Assembly (NCBI GenBank): GCA_004794655.1
Contig: SMMW01000040.1
Span: 558,001-622,000 of the forward strand
DNA length: 64,000 bases
Origin: Marisa cornuarietis
Lineage: Eukaryota > Mollusca > Gastropoda > Architaenioglossa > Ampullariidae
Direction: 5' to 3'
Position numbers and translations under genes: made by a program. This document shows positions 15,586 through 26,317 of this stretch, piece by piece. The stretch's first letter is position 1, and each line of letters starts with the position of its first letter. Below the pieces are notes generated by a model, which ran no database searches, was not told the DNA's origin, and saw only the letters and a list, made by a program, of their open reading frames with translations.

Positions 15586-15689
15586 GTTCTTATTCTTTTG
15601 ACCTGTCTTGACCTTACCTAAGGCGAGCTCTCAAAAAAACCACAGTACTATTCCAGTTATAATGAAAATTAAAAAATATTTTATGTAAA

Positions 15690-16131
15690 TTAACTGAATC
15701 TATTTATGTTTTCTCTTTCCTTTGTCTTTTTTCTCCATCGCTGAGTCTTTCTCTCACAACTCGTCTGTCCTTCCTGATTTCGCTTCCTGTCAGTTGTTAA
15801 TTCTTTGCTGTATTTCTTTGCTTGCCTTTCTCTTTTTCTTCTCCTCCTAAACCTCTGCGTGCGTGCGTGCGTGCTGTTAGCTCTGCCTAAAAAAAAACTA
15901 ATCTGTTTCTCTGTCTCTTTGCTTCTCTCGCGCTCTCTCTTTCTTTCTGTCCATATCCCTTAGGAGAGCATTTTTGAATTGCAAGCTGTCATTTAAATTT
16001 CTTGTTCTGTGGAGACGGCTACCAAACAATCGGGGAGTCAATTACCATCCAGGGCGTCCAGCAAAGAATCTGGACCAAGCGATGATGAAAACAGCAGCTT
16101 GCAAGAAATTCTAGCAGTTCCTTACCGGTCT
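15690..16131. other. pyrimidine-rich DNA and short open frame interrupted by SINE
   Basis: 15690-15963 is pyrimidine-rich and ends in a good splice-acceptor-like stretch (cccttag, 15957-15963). From 15997 a frame is open into the SINE target site. After the SINE the same phase continues through caagagcaa to a stop at 16493-16495, so before insertion it was one open frame of about 70 codons. There is no recognisable domain and no in-frame ATG (GTG at 16009), so coding is unproven. Confidence 0.3.
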
Positions 16132-16423
16132 CTTCTCCAACAGGGGAAGCGGATGGCCGAGTGGTTAGAGCGCTGGCTTCCGAACCGAGAGCGCGTTGGT
16201 TCAATTCCCAATAAACGCAGCAAACTTCCCCCAGTCGACCCAGCTGACGGGAATGGGTACCTGACTCCATAGAGGGTTGGGGAAGGTAAAGCAGCGAGGG
16301 AGAGGAGATTGGCACCACCCTCATGTAAATGCTGGCCCCGAGAAAAGTGGGGTCTCTAACACCTCACTCCCCTACGACCTGAAAAGGTTATGGGATGACC
16401 TTTACCTTTACCTTCTCCAACAG
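16132..16423 (+). mobile_element. full-length tRNA-derived SINE with 12-bp TSD
   Basis: The same 12-mer cttctccaacag stands at 16132-16143 and 16412-16423 as a target-site duplication. The insert 16144-16411 (268 bp) starts with a tRNA-like head of Ser/Leu type: RNA polymerase III box A TGGCCGAGTGG (16153-16163) and box B GGTTCAATTCC (16198-16208). It then has a tRNA-unrelated body and a short (ACCTTT)n-like tail. It is too long and lacks a proper acceptor end to be a tRNA gene. The perfect duplication suggests a fairly recent insertion by LINE machinery. Confidence 0.9.
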
Positions 16424-17074
16424 CAAGAGCAAGCCCGTGGTGGCGCTTTTACACGCTCAGGAACCGCGCGCGTGCACTCGGCGCACAGACCGTGAAATAC
16501 ACGCACTCCTCAGATTTGCACGTGCTTTCAAGATCAGCACTGAATCGCAGGAGAAAAAAAAGGGGGGACCGGGTAGAGGTGGGATATGACGTAAAGATTC
16601 ATGAAGTCAAAGGGTACGACCTCAGGCTGACCTTACTGTCAGCAGCCAACGATATCCATCAACCCGTATTGGATAGTTAGCGACTCAGCGCCTCCTGGTG
16701 CCAGAGATGCCAGTCAGCGTCAGCTTCTGGCTCAGTGATGTCCGCGTCTCGGCCCTCCCGCCTTGAGTGGAATCTCTTAACCCCTTTCCTCCCTCATATC
16801 GCACCATTCATGGCACGTGCATAGACACGCAGTAAAGGTCAGGGTCGCGAAGAACACTTGTGGGGAGCGAGTAGGGCGAAGCAGGGCGCACTTTGTAGTA
16901 GACTGAGAGTGACAAACTTACAGATGATTGTTACAGAAGCCGTGGCAAAGTATATAAAAAGGTTTGTTTGTTTTAATTCTTTCTCCTTCACATTTTATTT
17001 TTCATATTACCAGAGACTGTACCTGACATCGTCGTTATAAATCAGGGTAATACTCCACCTTTCCTTAAACAAAA
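16424..17074. other. no gene recognised
   Basis: Anonymous DNA, moderately CpG-rich to about 16500. Short frames on the plus strand (16492-16680, 16858-17040) have no recognisable content. Confidence 0.5.
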
Positions 17075-17342
17075 GGGCTGAGTTGCACGACACGTTTCTA
17101 AACCTTAAAACTGTTCTAAAGAACCAAAATCTCTTCTCTGCCATTTCGATGCATTGCACAAGAACATACAAAAAATTGTACTGACAGGACCGTAAGTCAG
17201 ACTTAAACAACTTTATCTTACTTAAAGCAGTTTTAGTTTTAAAAATTATAAAATTGTGATGTGCACTTTAAACTGATTATCTAAAAAGATTTAAGGCCTA
17301 AAAGTGTTTAAAATTAGAAATGTGTTGTGCAACTGCCCCCTG
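17075..17342. mobile_element. MITE-like repeat, copy 1
   Basis: This block is closely matched by 55751-55996 from end to end, for example the shared stretch around tacaaaaaattgtactgaca. The ends are inverted: it begins GGGCTGAGTTGCAC and the reverse complement of the other end is CCAGGGGGCAGTTGCACA. Short length, terminal inverted repeats and no coding capacity fit a non-autonomous DNA transposon. The CAGGGG-type right end resembles hAT elements, but I found no clear 8-bp target duplication, so the superfamily is uncertain. Confidence 0.7.
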
Positions 17343-18067
17343 GACTGTACGTTGAAGGCACTCTCTTGCGTGAAAGCTCGGAGAAAAATATTGTAGTGCT
17401 CCCTTAAATCCAGTATAATTAAGGTTGCACGGAGGAACTGATGTTGATGTAAGGCATTCTAGTGCATTGACCTCTATCTCTTCCTACGAATTGTAGCTTC
17501 ATGGTTAAGTAAGAAATATATAGATCCCCTTCTTTTTAAAGACAGGTACCGTGAAGACAAACTACGTTGCTGAAATAGTGAACAACAACAAAAACAACAA
17601 CAACAATCATCTTCAAATGTAAGCTAGATTTGGATTACCTCAAACGTTTTTCTTAAGCTGCAAAAGTAGCCAGCTGCTTATTCAAAAATATCGTTTTTCA
17701 TGCTTATTGAAGCTTGAACGAGCCGCTCAGCAAAATATTTTGAAGGTTAAGAACTTTTTAATATGCAGCAGCTCGTGTCCTTTCGCAGGGTAAAGTGCGC
17801 TACTGACTATGCTTAACGCTCAGAGGGAAATTTTATAAAATGGATTCACAAATTAAGAACAAGAAATGTGATATTTATACCCCCGAGGAAAAGGAAAAAA
17901 CACTTTCTATTTGTCAGTGTCAATACAAACTACTTTCTAATGGACTGTGCCTTGAAACCATCATCTGCTTCCTTTGGCAACAACGCTGATCTTGCATACC
18001 AGACCGTTCGGTGCAACTTACCCTGACCTGCTCAGATTTCGTCCCCACCCCCTCCCAAGGTTTGGGA
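17343..18067. other. no gene recognised
   Basis: A+T-rich anonymous DNA with a CAA run at 17583-17604. Confidence 0.5.
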
Positions 18068-18140
18068 GTCGCGGTAGCTCAGCTGTAACGTCTGCAGCCT
18101 TTCCAAGGCAAATGATCATGATTCGCTTCCCTGGGCAGCC
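18068..18140 (+). mobile_element. tRNA-like head, possible SINE
   Basis: Contains box-A-like TAGCTCAGCTGTAACG and, about 40 bp later, box-B-like GATTCGCTTCC. The arms do not pair as a clean tRNA, and the rest of the body was not matched to another copy here. A degenerate SINE head is more likely than a tRNA gene. Confidence 0.35.
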
Positions 18141-18347
18141 GATATTAACATTTCTCGATAGAAGATTTGGTTCCGTTAAGAAACATTGGAACTTAAAAAC
18201 TGCTTTGAAACTGCTATAAATTGCTTGTACCATTCAGTACAAGTTCAAAAGGAAAGAAATTTATTTCAAAACGACCTTTATAGACACAGAGTCTGTCGAT
18301 TATAGTCATTTAGTGTTTAGAACCTTGAATGAGGGAACGGTAATATA

Positions 18348-18369
18348 CGCACGCACGCACGCACGCACG
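18348..18369. repeat. (CGCA)n microsatellite
   Basis: Five to six CGCA units. Confidence 0.85.
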
Positions 18370-19852
18370 TACAAACACAGAGCCACACATAGAGTCTGAG
18401 AGAAGCGATAGAGAGATCGAGTCTCGTACCTGTTTATTATGAGTATGCGTGCGTAAGTGTGGTTCTAGATTTTGTTCATTGTCTGATTTATGTAGATATT
18501 TATACTTCTGTTTCAAAATATTTTCCAAGAAATAATCTATAGAGGATTCTAATCTCATCTCTGAAAACAAAACCAGGAAAGTTTCTAGTTCTGCATCTTG
18601 AAAAGTTGTTAAAGGTTCTCAGGAGAATTAAAAATAATTTACCTTCCTCCTAATTTCGATAAATAACTCCAAAGTTATCCTCGCTGACGCAAAAGCTGCA
18701 AAAAACTAAAGCTGAATAAACAAAAAGCCACCTGAGAAGATAAATCAAGAGTTGTAAGTAGCGGATATGAGGATGAGGTGTTCTGTGGGACTTTCTGGAA
18801 CAAGTCCCAAGCGTCTGACGAAAACTATTAGCGTGGCTCAAAAACCGCTGTATACTTTTTTATGGCCATTTTGTTTATGTATGAAAACGGTATATGGGTT
18901 ATTTTTTGGGATCAGAGTGAAAGTCGTGCTTGGAATTGCTTCTTGTGGTTATAAAATTACATTAAAACTATATTAGTCAGGCATCAACTCTTGCCAAACG
19001 CACACATGACACGTCGACCCTAGACAATCAATAGCGCCTTTATTTTCACTGCCAATGTTCAAAGTTCATGAAGTCAATAATAAACGTATCACCAGGTCTT
19101 TTCACTATGAAAATTTTCTTTTTAATTTGCTTTAAAACGAATGAGTTCTTAATCAAATCTATCGTTGTAACGAAGAAACTTCTTCCACCAAATATTAGAT
19201 TAGCTCTCTGTGACTAAATTACCAACTGACAGGAATATGTCTGTGGCGGTTACTCATGTCTATCAATGAACTGGCAACTGTGACAGCGCATGAGTAACAG
19301 TAACATAGGAAATAAATTTTAAAAAGCAAAACGTATTACAAAATAAATAAAATAAACAAAGGAAAGAGAGAGGACAGAAAAGTGTGCGTATATGTGTTTA
19401 TGCGTGCATGTGTGTCTGTGTTTGAGTATGCGTGTATGCGTGTGTGCATTAGAGAAAGAGAGAGAGGGGAGAGAGAAAGAGCGAGAGATCGAGGTTGTAG
19501 AAGTAGAAATAAGTGGTTTCTAAACAACAAACCATCTCATTTTCGTAAGTAGCTCTTAGTTGCTGCAGAAAAAGCATCCAGAGGGAGAGAAACACGAGAG
19601 CATGACGACGTGGAAAAATTAATTTCGAGCAGCGTTTGGAGGTTATTATACGACCCACCAAGCACTAACCAATTTCGCAGTCAAATGGAAAAACTATTTC
19701 CCGTTCTGACAAGTCACGCAAAACCAGTTTGCGTGTAGGAAATAACAGTGTTTTGCTCAACCGTTTTACTTGATAAATCTGGAGGACAATGGAAATATGT
19801 GAGGTCGACTGACCAATAAGGTAGATACATAGCTAACACGCAGATACGCAAA
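18370..19852. other. no gene recognised
   Basis: Anonymous DNA with a degenerate GT-rich and then GA-rich stretch at 19380-19490. Short frames are unremarkable. Confidence 0.5.
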
Positions 19853-19903
19853 AATAATAATAATAATAATAATAATAAGAAGAAGAAGAAGAAGAAGAAG
19901 AAA
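19853..19903. repeat. (AAT)n(AAG)n compound microsatellite
   Basis: AAT units at 19853-19879 followed by AAG units to 19903. A second short AAT run (19931-19946) marks the tail of the neighbouring minus-strand LINE. Confidence 0.9.
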
Positions 19904-19919
19904 ACGGTTACCGCTCTGC

Positions 19920-20650
19920 TAAAACTTTAGAATAATAATAATAATAACTGAAGATTTTTATAGCGCATATTCATACTCATAGAGAGCATGCTCTTAGCGC
20001 TTAAGAATAAATAATAGAATTATGCTGTGAGCGCTGACTCATTAAAACATATCAGTGTTTAAACTTACACGTCAAGCTGAAACATTTCCTCAAACAAAAC
20101 CAAAAAAAAACCCCTTAAAAACCAAAGGTCAAAACTTAATAAAATATTGCAATATTCTTCACCAGCAACAGTCTAGTTAGAATTTATGGTCTCGTTCTCT
20201 ACACATTTTGTAAACAGGTATGACTTCAAATGTCTCTGTTGTGTCTGCTGGTGATACTTTAGAGTCGATTCCACAGAGCTGATGATGCTAAAAGGAAAAA
20301 AAATGTATTCACCAAATGCTTTTGTCTTGATCCTTGGAATAGACAGGTGGATACAGGCTGCACAAGTATGGAGTTATCTGCGAGAACTATACTCAGTGAG
20401 CAGGGCAGAAAAGTAAGAGGGATCCTGATCCTGCAGGAGCCTCTGAAGCAGACAGTAGACAGTTTGTATTCCATGCGAGTCTGTACAGGAAGCCAGTGGA
20501 GAATACGGAGAAGAGGTTTTGCATGATCTTGTTTGCTTGATGAGTTGTGCGCCGCTTCTAGAGTTTGTTGATGAGATACGAAGGATAAAATGACAAGAGA
20601 GAATTATAGTAGTCAAGTTTTGAACAGTTTATTTTTAAAATACAAGAAAA
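19920..20650 (-). pseudogene. decayed L2/CR1-like LINE, C-terminus and 3' tail
   Basis: On the minus strand the translation gives, in order, KLDYYNSLLSFYPSYLINKL (family RLDYCNSLLxGxPxxLixkLQ), then a shift to ILHWLPVQTRMEYKL (family LHWLPVExRIEYKL), LADNSILVQP, GSRQKHLVNTFFFLLASSALWNRL (family GxRxFSxxAPxLWNSLP) and a stop at 20259. About 300 bp of 3' UTR follow, containing aagcgctaagagcatgctct and a gcgctataaaaat segment that runs into an ATT repeat at 19946-19931. That TATA-GCGC motif plus (ATT)n is a 3' tail I recall from many marine-animal LINEs. At least one frameshift and several substitutions make it inactive, and it is strongly 5'-truncated. Confidence 0.8.
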
Positions 20651-20720
20651 TAATTTAACCAGCTTTGAATTAGTATTTCGTTCTTCCTTATATATATAAA
20701 TGTGCACGCAAAAACACATG

Positions 20721-20721
<1 letters not shown>

Positions 20722-20769
<48 letters not shown>
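20722..20769. repeat. (CA)n microsatellite
   Basis: About 24 CA units, just upstream of the LINE remnant. Confidence 0.95.
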
Positions 20770-20772
<3 letters not shown>

Positions 20773-21239
20773 TGCTCAAGCTCTCGGGCATAAGGTCATG
20801 TGTGTAGAGAAGTAAGGACTCAGACTTTTCTGATCTCTTGTAATAAAGTTGTGTGTGAACATCAAAGGAAACCAGAGTTTTTGAGGCAATCGTTCGGAAC
20901 ATTGGCACTTTGAGATAATTGCTGAGCCAAGTTCATGCTTGCTTGCTAATACATTTGCCAATACAATGGGTCTTTAGGAAACCTGGAAGGTTAGAAGCTT
21001 TGACAGTTAGCGCTGTTAAGAACGGCTTTCAGGGGAAAAGACTGAATACTGTTAACAGCACTAACAGACATGAAAACAGCTTAAAATATATTTTTTTTAG
21101 TTTCTTCACGTCGAAACAACGCTGACGTGTTATTGACAAGAGACATCTATGAAGGGAGGTTGTTGAAAAATAGGAGAGATAGCAAAGTGGAGAGCTCTTC
21201 TAGTTGCCAGATGCTGAATGGCAACACTGGAATGTCATG
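20770..21239. other. no gene recognised
   Basis: Anonymous DNA. Nothing recognised. Confidence 0.5.
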
Positions 21240-21640
21240 AAGTGGACGACATGCACTGTGTGGACGAGATGTCCTCAACGTCATATCTCGAGACGTAATG
21301 ACGTATTTCTATAGCTGTGACGTCATCAAGACACTCCAGTACCATCACTACACGCGAGGGAGACTGCGGCGGAGGATGGAAGGGCGAATCTTCTTCCGAT
21401 CGTCGGAACCGGAACCGGAAGAGCCCACTTGCACGACACGCCTCGTGGCAACAACCCACGCCACCGTCAGTTCGATCATTTCGCCTAACTCATCTCCTAG
21501 CCGTAATTGCCGATGACTGGTGTGAACATGGCGTGATCAACGCGAGATCGAAGTGTCTTTCCTCGCCAGCAGGGTCTGTTGTAGAAGTTGCGGCACTCCA
21601 CATTGTCTCGGTTCCAACGTCTTTCTGAATGAAGACGAGG
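21240..21640. promoter_or_regulatory. CpG-rich block with CRE and ETS sites
   Basis: CpG content rises clearly across this block. Three CRE-type elements lie within 50 bp: AACGTCA (21277-21283), TGACGTAT (21299-21306) and the perfect palindrome TGACGTCA (21318-21325). They are followed by tandem ETS cores CGGAA (21404), CCGGAA (21409-21414) and CCGGAAG (21415-21421). CRE plus CCGGAAG is typical of housekeeping-type animal promoters. Overlapping frames are open on both strands (for example 21317-21628 plus, 103 codons) but carry no recognisable domain, so transcription direction and target gene are unknown. Confidence 0.45.
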
Positions 21641-21803
21641 CCGTCGACCTTAGAAACATCCTCTCTTTCAAAGGCAAGAAGGCTTTTAGAGGCTTAGGAC
21701 AACGGATGGGCTTTTACGCAACAAAGGTTTGGAAGGCCTGAGGTGGCTATGGCAACGCACAACCGACGACCACCCACCCACGCACATATAAAGAAAGAAA
21801 AAA

Positions 21804-21832
21804 GACAGACAGACAGACAGACAGACAGACAG
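21804..21832. repeat. (GACA)n microsatellite
   Basis: Seven GACA units. The same motif recurs at 30303-30353. Confidence 0.9.
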
Positions 21833-22954
21833 CATAGAGAAATCCCACTGAACATCATTTCTAATACTTGAAATAATCATTATACAGAAAATATGCCAAG
21901 TGGATACCAAGTGTAGAGGCTGAAAGTATGAAAGCACACGCTTATCTAAATAATAATGACACAATGTCTGAAATCTTTGTTAAGGACCTCGGAAATATAT
22001 TTATGTTTTGTTAAAATTAATTAATTAATGTTGTTAAATGTAGACATTTTGGTTTATCCGTAATCCTGACACCCAACCCTTTCGACTTAAGCCCGGTAAT
22101 CAAAAGTTTCTGAACCAAACCGGTGTCCTAGCAGAACTAAGACACCATTTTTAAAAGACTATCCTGGAAGGGAAGATTAACATGACACGCTGTTCTCCAA
22201 CAACATCTGAATCAATACCCTGAAGGAGTCGTTCGAAGACAGCCCTCTCTCCATCGCACACAAGTTAATTTCTTCCGCAAATAGTCTTTTCCTGGTAAGG
22301 GACGCGACTGCAACACTGATGGCGTGGATAGGCCTTGTCATCTGGCGATCAGATCGAAATTTTTGCTTAAAAATCTGAATCGTTCGGCACACAAGATGAC
22401 AAGGCGCCGAACGCGTGTGCAAAATAGGGGCATCCGAACCTCGAGACAAGAAAACCAACAGAAGAGACCCCGGAGCCTGATCTGTCAAGGGCGGTAACAG
22501 GGATGAAGGGGAAGCAACCACGTTCCTTTGGAGGATCTGATTAAGCTCGACAGACATGGAAGAGGAAGGAGGACAATAGAGAGTCTTAGAATCTGAAGAG
22601 AAACTGGAGCTTCAAGAACAACTCCCGCGATTGATCTCCTGTCAAACACGGGCTAACAAACCGATCGGTTTTTCTCAAAAAGCTAGTCGCGCCGTTAATG
22701 CTGCTAAAAGAACATATTTCAGCATGATACAAGTGTTCAAAAAGCAGGCTTAGCTACCACAAAGATAGATGATTGCAGACTGAGGAAAAATTATGAAAAA
22801 CAAAGAGAATGAGGAATAATAAAATTACTATAGTATTATTTATTGAAAATGAGAGTGTGAACGGTAATGTTAGTCCTTGACTTTGGGGTCAAATGGGAGT
22901 AAGCCAGTAAGGGGTTAGAAACCATTTTTTTTTCTCGCGGTCAGCTGTTTGGGA
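21833..22954. other. no gene recognised
   Basis: The 126-codon minus-strand frame 22177-22557 is the longest non-repeat frame here but has no recognisable motif and is within chance expectation for this window. The rest is anonymous. Confidence 0.5.
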
Positions 22955-23158
22955 TGGTAATGGTGATGCGAATGTCCGCTCCATCTCTAGCTGAGTTCTC
23001 TCCCATGAGCCCAATGCGTCGTCAACAGCTTGATCAGCTGAGGGAAGTTGTTGAGTCACGCGAGTATTGAATCGGTGAAAGTAAATACGTCACTAGGGTA
23101 TCGAACTCGCACTACTGACCTCGGGCTACGGCCCTTAAACCACCACTCCACCGCCCAC
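22955..23158 (-). mobile_element. tRNA-derived SINE, third family
   Basis: On the minus strand the block starts GTGGGCGGTGGAGTGG with a box-A-like TGGAGTGGTGGTTTAAGG (complement of 23132-23150). About 25 bp further it has box B GCGAGTTCGATACCC (complement of 23096-23110). The body continues to about 22955. Spacing fits an RNA polymerase III head. No target duplication was found, so the 3' limit is approximate. Confidence 0.6.
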
Positions 23159-23971
23159 ATTACCGTGAAAATCAAATGAGTTAATGTGTTGATCTCTACT
23201 TTTGTTTTTACTGCTGAGAGAGACGCTGAAAGGGATGTCTTCTTTTTTAACCGAGCATTTGATTTTCGTGCAACTGACCAAAAATTTTTAAGTTTCCAGG
23301 AAGTCACGCCTGTCCTAGTTTACAAACCCTTCCCACCCCCCAAAAAAACCCCCTCAAGCCTGGTTTTTGGATCACGCAAGGGTTGTGGCCTCTGTTCTAC
23401 GGTGCGTGTAACGACTGTTTCATGAAAATGTTGTTTTAAAGTGTATGCACGAATTGATCTGTGCTTAAAAAGGTTATGTTTGTCAAGTGGCCGAATCGAT
23501 TCCTTTTCTTAAAAGTACAAAAGTAATGAAGCAGAAATCGATCTCCAAAGTTTTCAAGCGTTTGAAAGCCTGAAGGAGGAAGTGCACATCAAGCCAGGCA
23601 AATGAAGATTGCTAGGTTCCCCCTCACGCAGGATAGAAACACAAGAACAAGGGAGGAAGGATGAGAATTGCCTCTTGCTGAAGGCGCCCAGTACAGATCC
23701 ACGTAGATACGAACCACAGTGATGCCTCAAAGACGGGCTGAGTTATCGGGCAGATATTTACAGCGATGGTTAAACATCTTCTCCCCTGGTCAGACAGCCC
23801 GGAGATTAAGGTTAATTCTCAATTGAGGGACGATGCTTATCTGAAGCTGAGATCAGCTGCTTCTCGCTATATTGTGTGACTCAGAATGATTCTCATAAAC
23901 TTCTCTTCAATGCATATCAGTTTTTTTTCGTTTCGTTTCTCGGGTTTGCTGTTGTCAGGTAAATGTGGTTT
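23159..23971. other. no gene recognised
   Basis: Anonymous DNA. Ends in a T run (about 23972-23989) directly before the next SINE. Confidence 0.5.
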
Positions 23972-23989
23972 CCTTTTTTTTTTTTTTTT

Positions 23990-24178
23990 GGGCGGTCCGG
24001 TGGCGTAACGGATAGCGCCTGTCATCAATACAGTGAAGCTTGACTGTCCTGGGTTCAGCTCTCGTCTCGGCTACGCTGTTCTTTCTCTGCATGTGGCATC
24101 TGTTTACAGGGCTGGCAGGCTGCCTTGCCGTGATATAGACTGAGTTGCTGGCTCAGCGTAAAACACCAAGTTCCCCCC
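23990..24178 (+). mobile_element. tRNA-derived SINE family 2, copy A
   Basis: Starts GGGCGGTCCGGTGGCG with box-A-like GGCGTAACGGATAGCG, then box B TGGGTTCAGCTC. The body has the family blocks GTTCTTTCTCTGCATGTGG, CATCTGTTTACAGGGCTGG, TGCCTTGCCGTGATATAG and ends AAAACACCAAGTTCCCCCC. It matches copies at 31954-32134, 46731-46850 and 51128-51315. Confidence 0.88.
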
Positions 24179-24670
24179 ACCCTCCTATTTATCAAAACTA
24201 CTCTCCATTTCTCTTTTTTTCTCATCCTGTTTTTTCTCTCGTTTGCTGTCCATCTTATATGATTAGCTGTCTCTTCTCTTTCTCTCTCGCTTGCTCTCTG
24301 TCCCGTTCCTCACTCAATCTTGCTCTCTCTCTCTCTCTTTCTCTTTGGATGTTGTTTAGCTGTCGCTGGGTAGGAATTATTCTATCCTTGTCGTTAGGGT
24401 CACGATATTGGGGCAGAAGGATTATGGTTTGAGTTCCGCTCTGGTCGTTGGCTGGAAAACTCTGTATCCAACTTCTAAACCTCCCGTGCCTCATTCATCG
24501 TTCACAGCCCCTGCAGCCAGCAGAAAATGTTTATCGCTTACTTATTTGATTATTTATTTATTATTCTAGTAAGTTATGTGTCTTTAACGGTTGCTCAGTC
24601 TTAGGGCGCAAGACCAGATAACTACTGCGACGCAGTAATACAGAGCTACATCAGTGCACAGGGAGTCAAT
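24179..24670. other. pyrimidine-rich DNA, no gene
   Basis: C/T-rich to about 24350 with a CT run near 24320-24345. No gene recognised. Confidence 0.5.
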
Positions 24671-24770
24671 GAGACTAAATGTGACACAGTGTGACACAAC
24701 GTGACAAATTATGACATAATATGACACAGTGCGACATAAATGCCATAATTTGACACAAGGTGACACAATA
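24671..24770. repeat. 10-bp tandem repeat (gtgacacaat type)
   Basis: About ten units close to 10 bp each: gtgacacagt, gtgacacaac, gtgacaaatt, atgacataat, atgacacagt and further diverged units. Unit length equals roughly one helical turn, as in the unrelated repeat at 15515-15585. Confidence 0.85.
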
Positions 24771-26212
24771 TAGTTTTTTCCGTAATGTCAAAGTAGATGA
24801 GTGAGGGAACATATTACGAAGATAATATGGTTAGTTATCAAAATAGATAATATAAAAAGCAAAACCTGATTGGCAACTAATAAAGAAAGTTTTGGAGGAA
24901 TCGGCATACAGTATTTTATTCTTTCAGTAACTTCCACGTTCTCTTTCTTATCAAAGTGATTTAATTGACACTCTTACGCTGCGAAGTCATGGCAATGTAC
25001 CGACCTAAAAAAAAAAAGTTGGCTTCACGTAATTTCTCACAGCTCAACGTAATGTCAAGTGTCTCAGTTGGTGTCTTGAGTTCAGTATGATTCATTTACA
25101 CTAGGTTGGGCTTTATCGTGCATTAATCAGTATGTGTAATTCTAGGTAATATCTAATAATTAAACAATACTTCAGAGCATGTACCAAGAATTAATGAGGG
25201 AAGCTATCTACAAACCTTTTGGAAGTCACAGAACAGATTTCCTGATTAAAAAACAAAGTCAGGAAACATCCAGTGTTGTTCTTCTGTAAATCTATAACTT
25301 TCTTCAACCTAAGAACTAATGACCTGAAGATTTCTGGCTCGTCTCTCGTTTTTGTTCTCAAGAAGGATGGGAAAACACAAAATACAGCAAATAGAAACAA
25401 GATGAATGGGAGGGAGGGGTACTGCTAGCAGCTCGTTGCGGTACACGTGTGTGTGTGTGTGTGTGTGGAGGAGGGGGGGTGGCATGCTGGTATGCATGGT
25501 GTTACATGCTTGGCATGCAAGGTGGTGCGTGTATGGTGTCAGCACATATACGCAGGTACTTTTGTGACACGTTGCGTGAGGGTGAAACTTTGGTATGGGG
25601 TGAACGGGGGTTAGGCGTGAGACGGGAAAGAGGCACAGAGAGAGAGAGAGAATCCTACAGGAGTGACCTAAGGAGTGAGGTGGTGCGAGGAGTGTAAGTG
25701 GGTTGTGCGTACGAGAGGATTGCTATCAAGGTTCGAGCCTTCAGTTCCAACGATTTGTGTCGCTAAAATTGGATACGCGTTTGGGAAGTATGCAGGGTGG
25801 AGCAAGGCGCTGCTATACATCTGCTGTTCCTCAATAAACTGTATTGTTGAACATTACCATTCTTTGAAATGGAGGCTCTGAGAAACACCGTCTCGTTTTC
25901 CCCCCATCACCACTGCAGCCTCTCCCTCCCTCTCCCACAGTTTCTTCGTCTCGCTGGTGGGTGTCGGGTTTAGCTGTCGACAGCTGCAGTTCCCATGAGA
26001 ACGATGCCGTTGCCATTCTAGTTGTCTGCTGGATGCCCACATTTCCAAGCCCTCCTTGTTTTCCTGCAATATATTGTATCAGGGAGGTATACAAAGTCGC
26101 AACGAACCCCAGAGACACCAAATCACGAGGAGATATTACATAGAGCTCTGTATGGTTCTGGTGTAAACAATCCGCAAGTCATGGGACAGGAAGGAGACGT
26201 AAGTATTTTTCC
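24771..26212. other. no gene recognised
   Basis: Anonymous DNA with a short GT run (25447-25467). A G-rich stretch follows to about 25700. Nothing recognised in the frames at 25831-26143 on either strand. Confidence 0.5.

Positions 26213-26317
<105 letters not shown>

Noticed and set aside
16153..16208. tRNA-Ser gene
   Set aside because: Boxes A and B are present, but the sequence is the head of a 268-bp SINE with a TSD and lacks a proper tRNA 3' half.
22177..22557. 126-codon minus-strand frame
   Set aside because: No motif recognised. With six frames over 64 kb, roughly ten frames this long are expected under a simple uniform-codon estimate.
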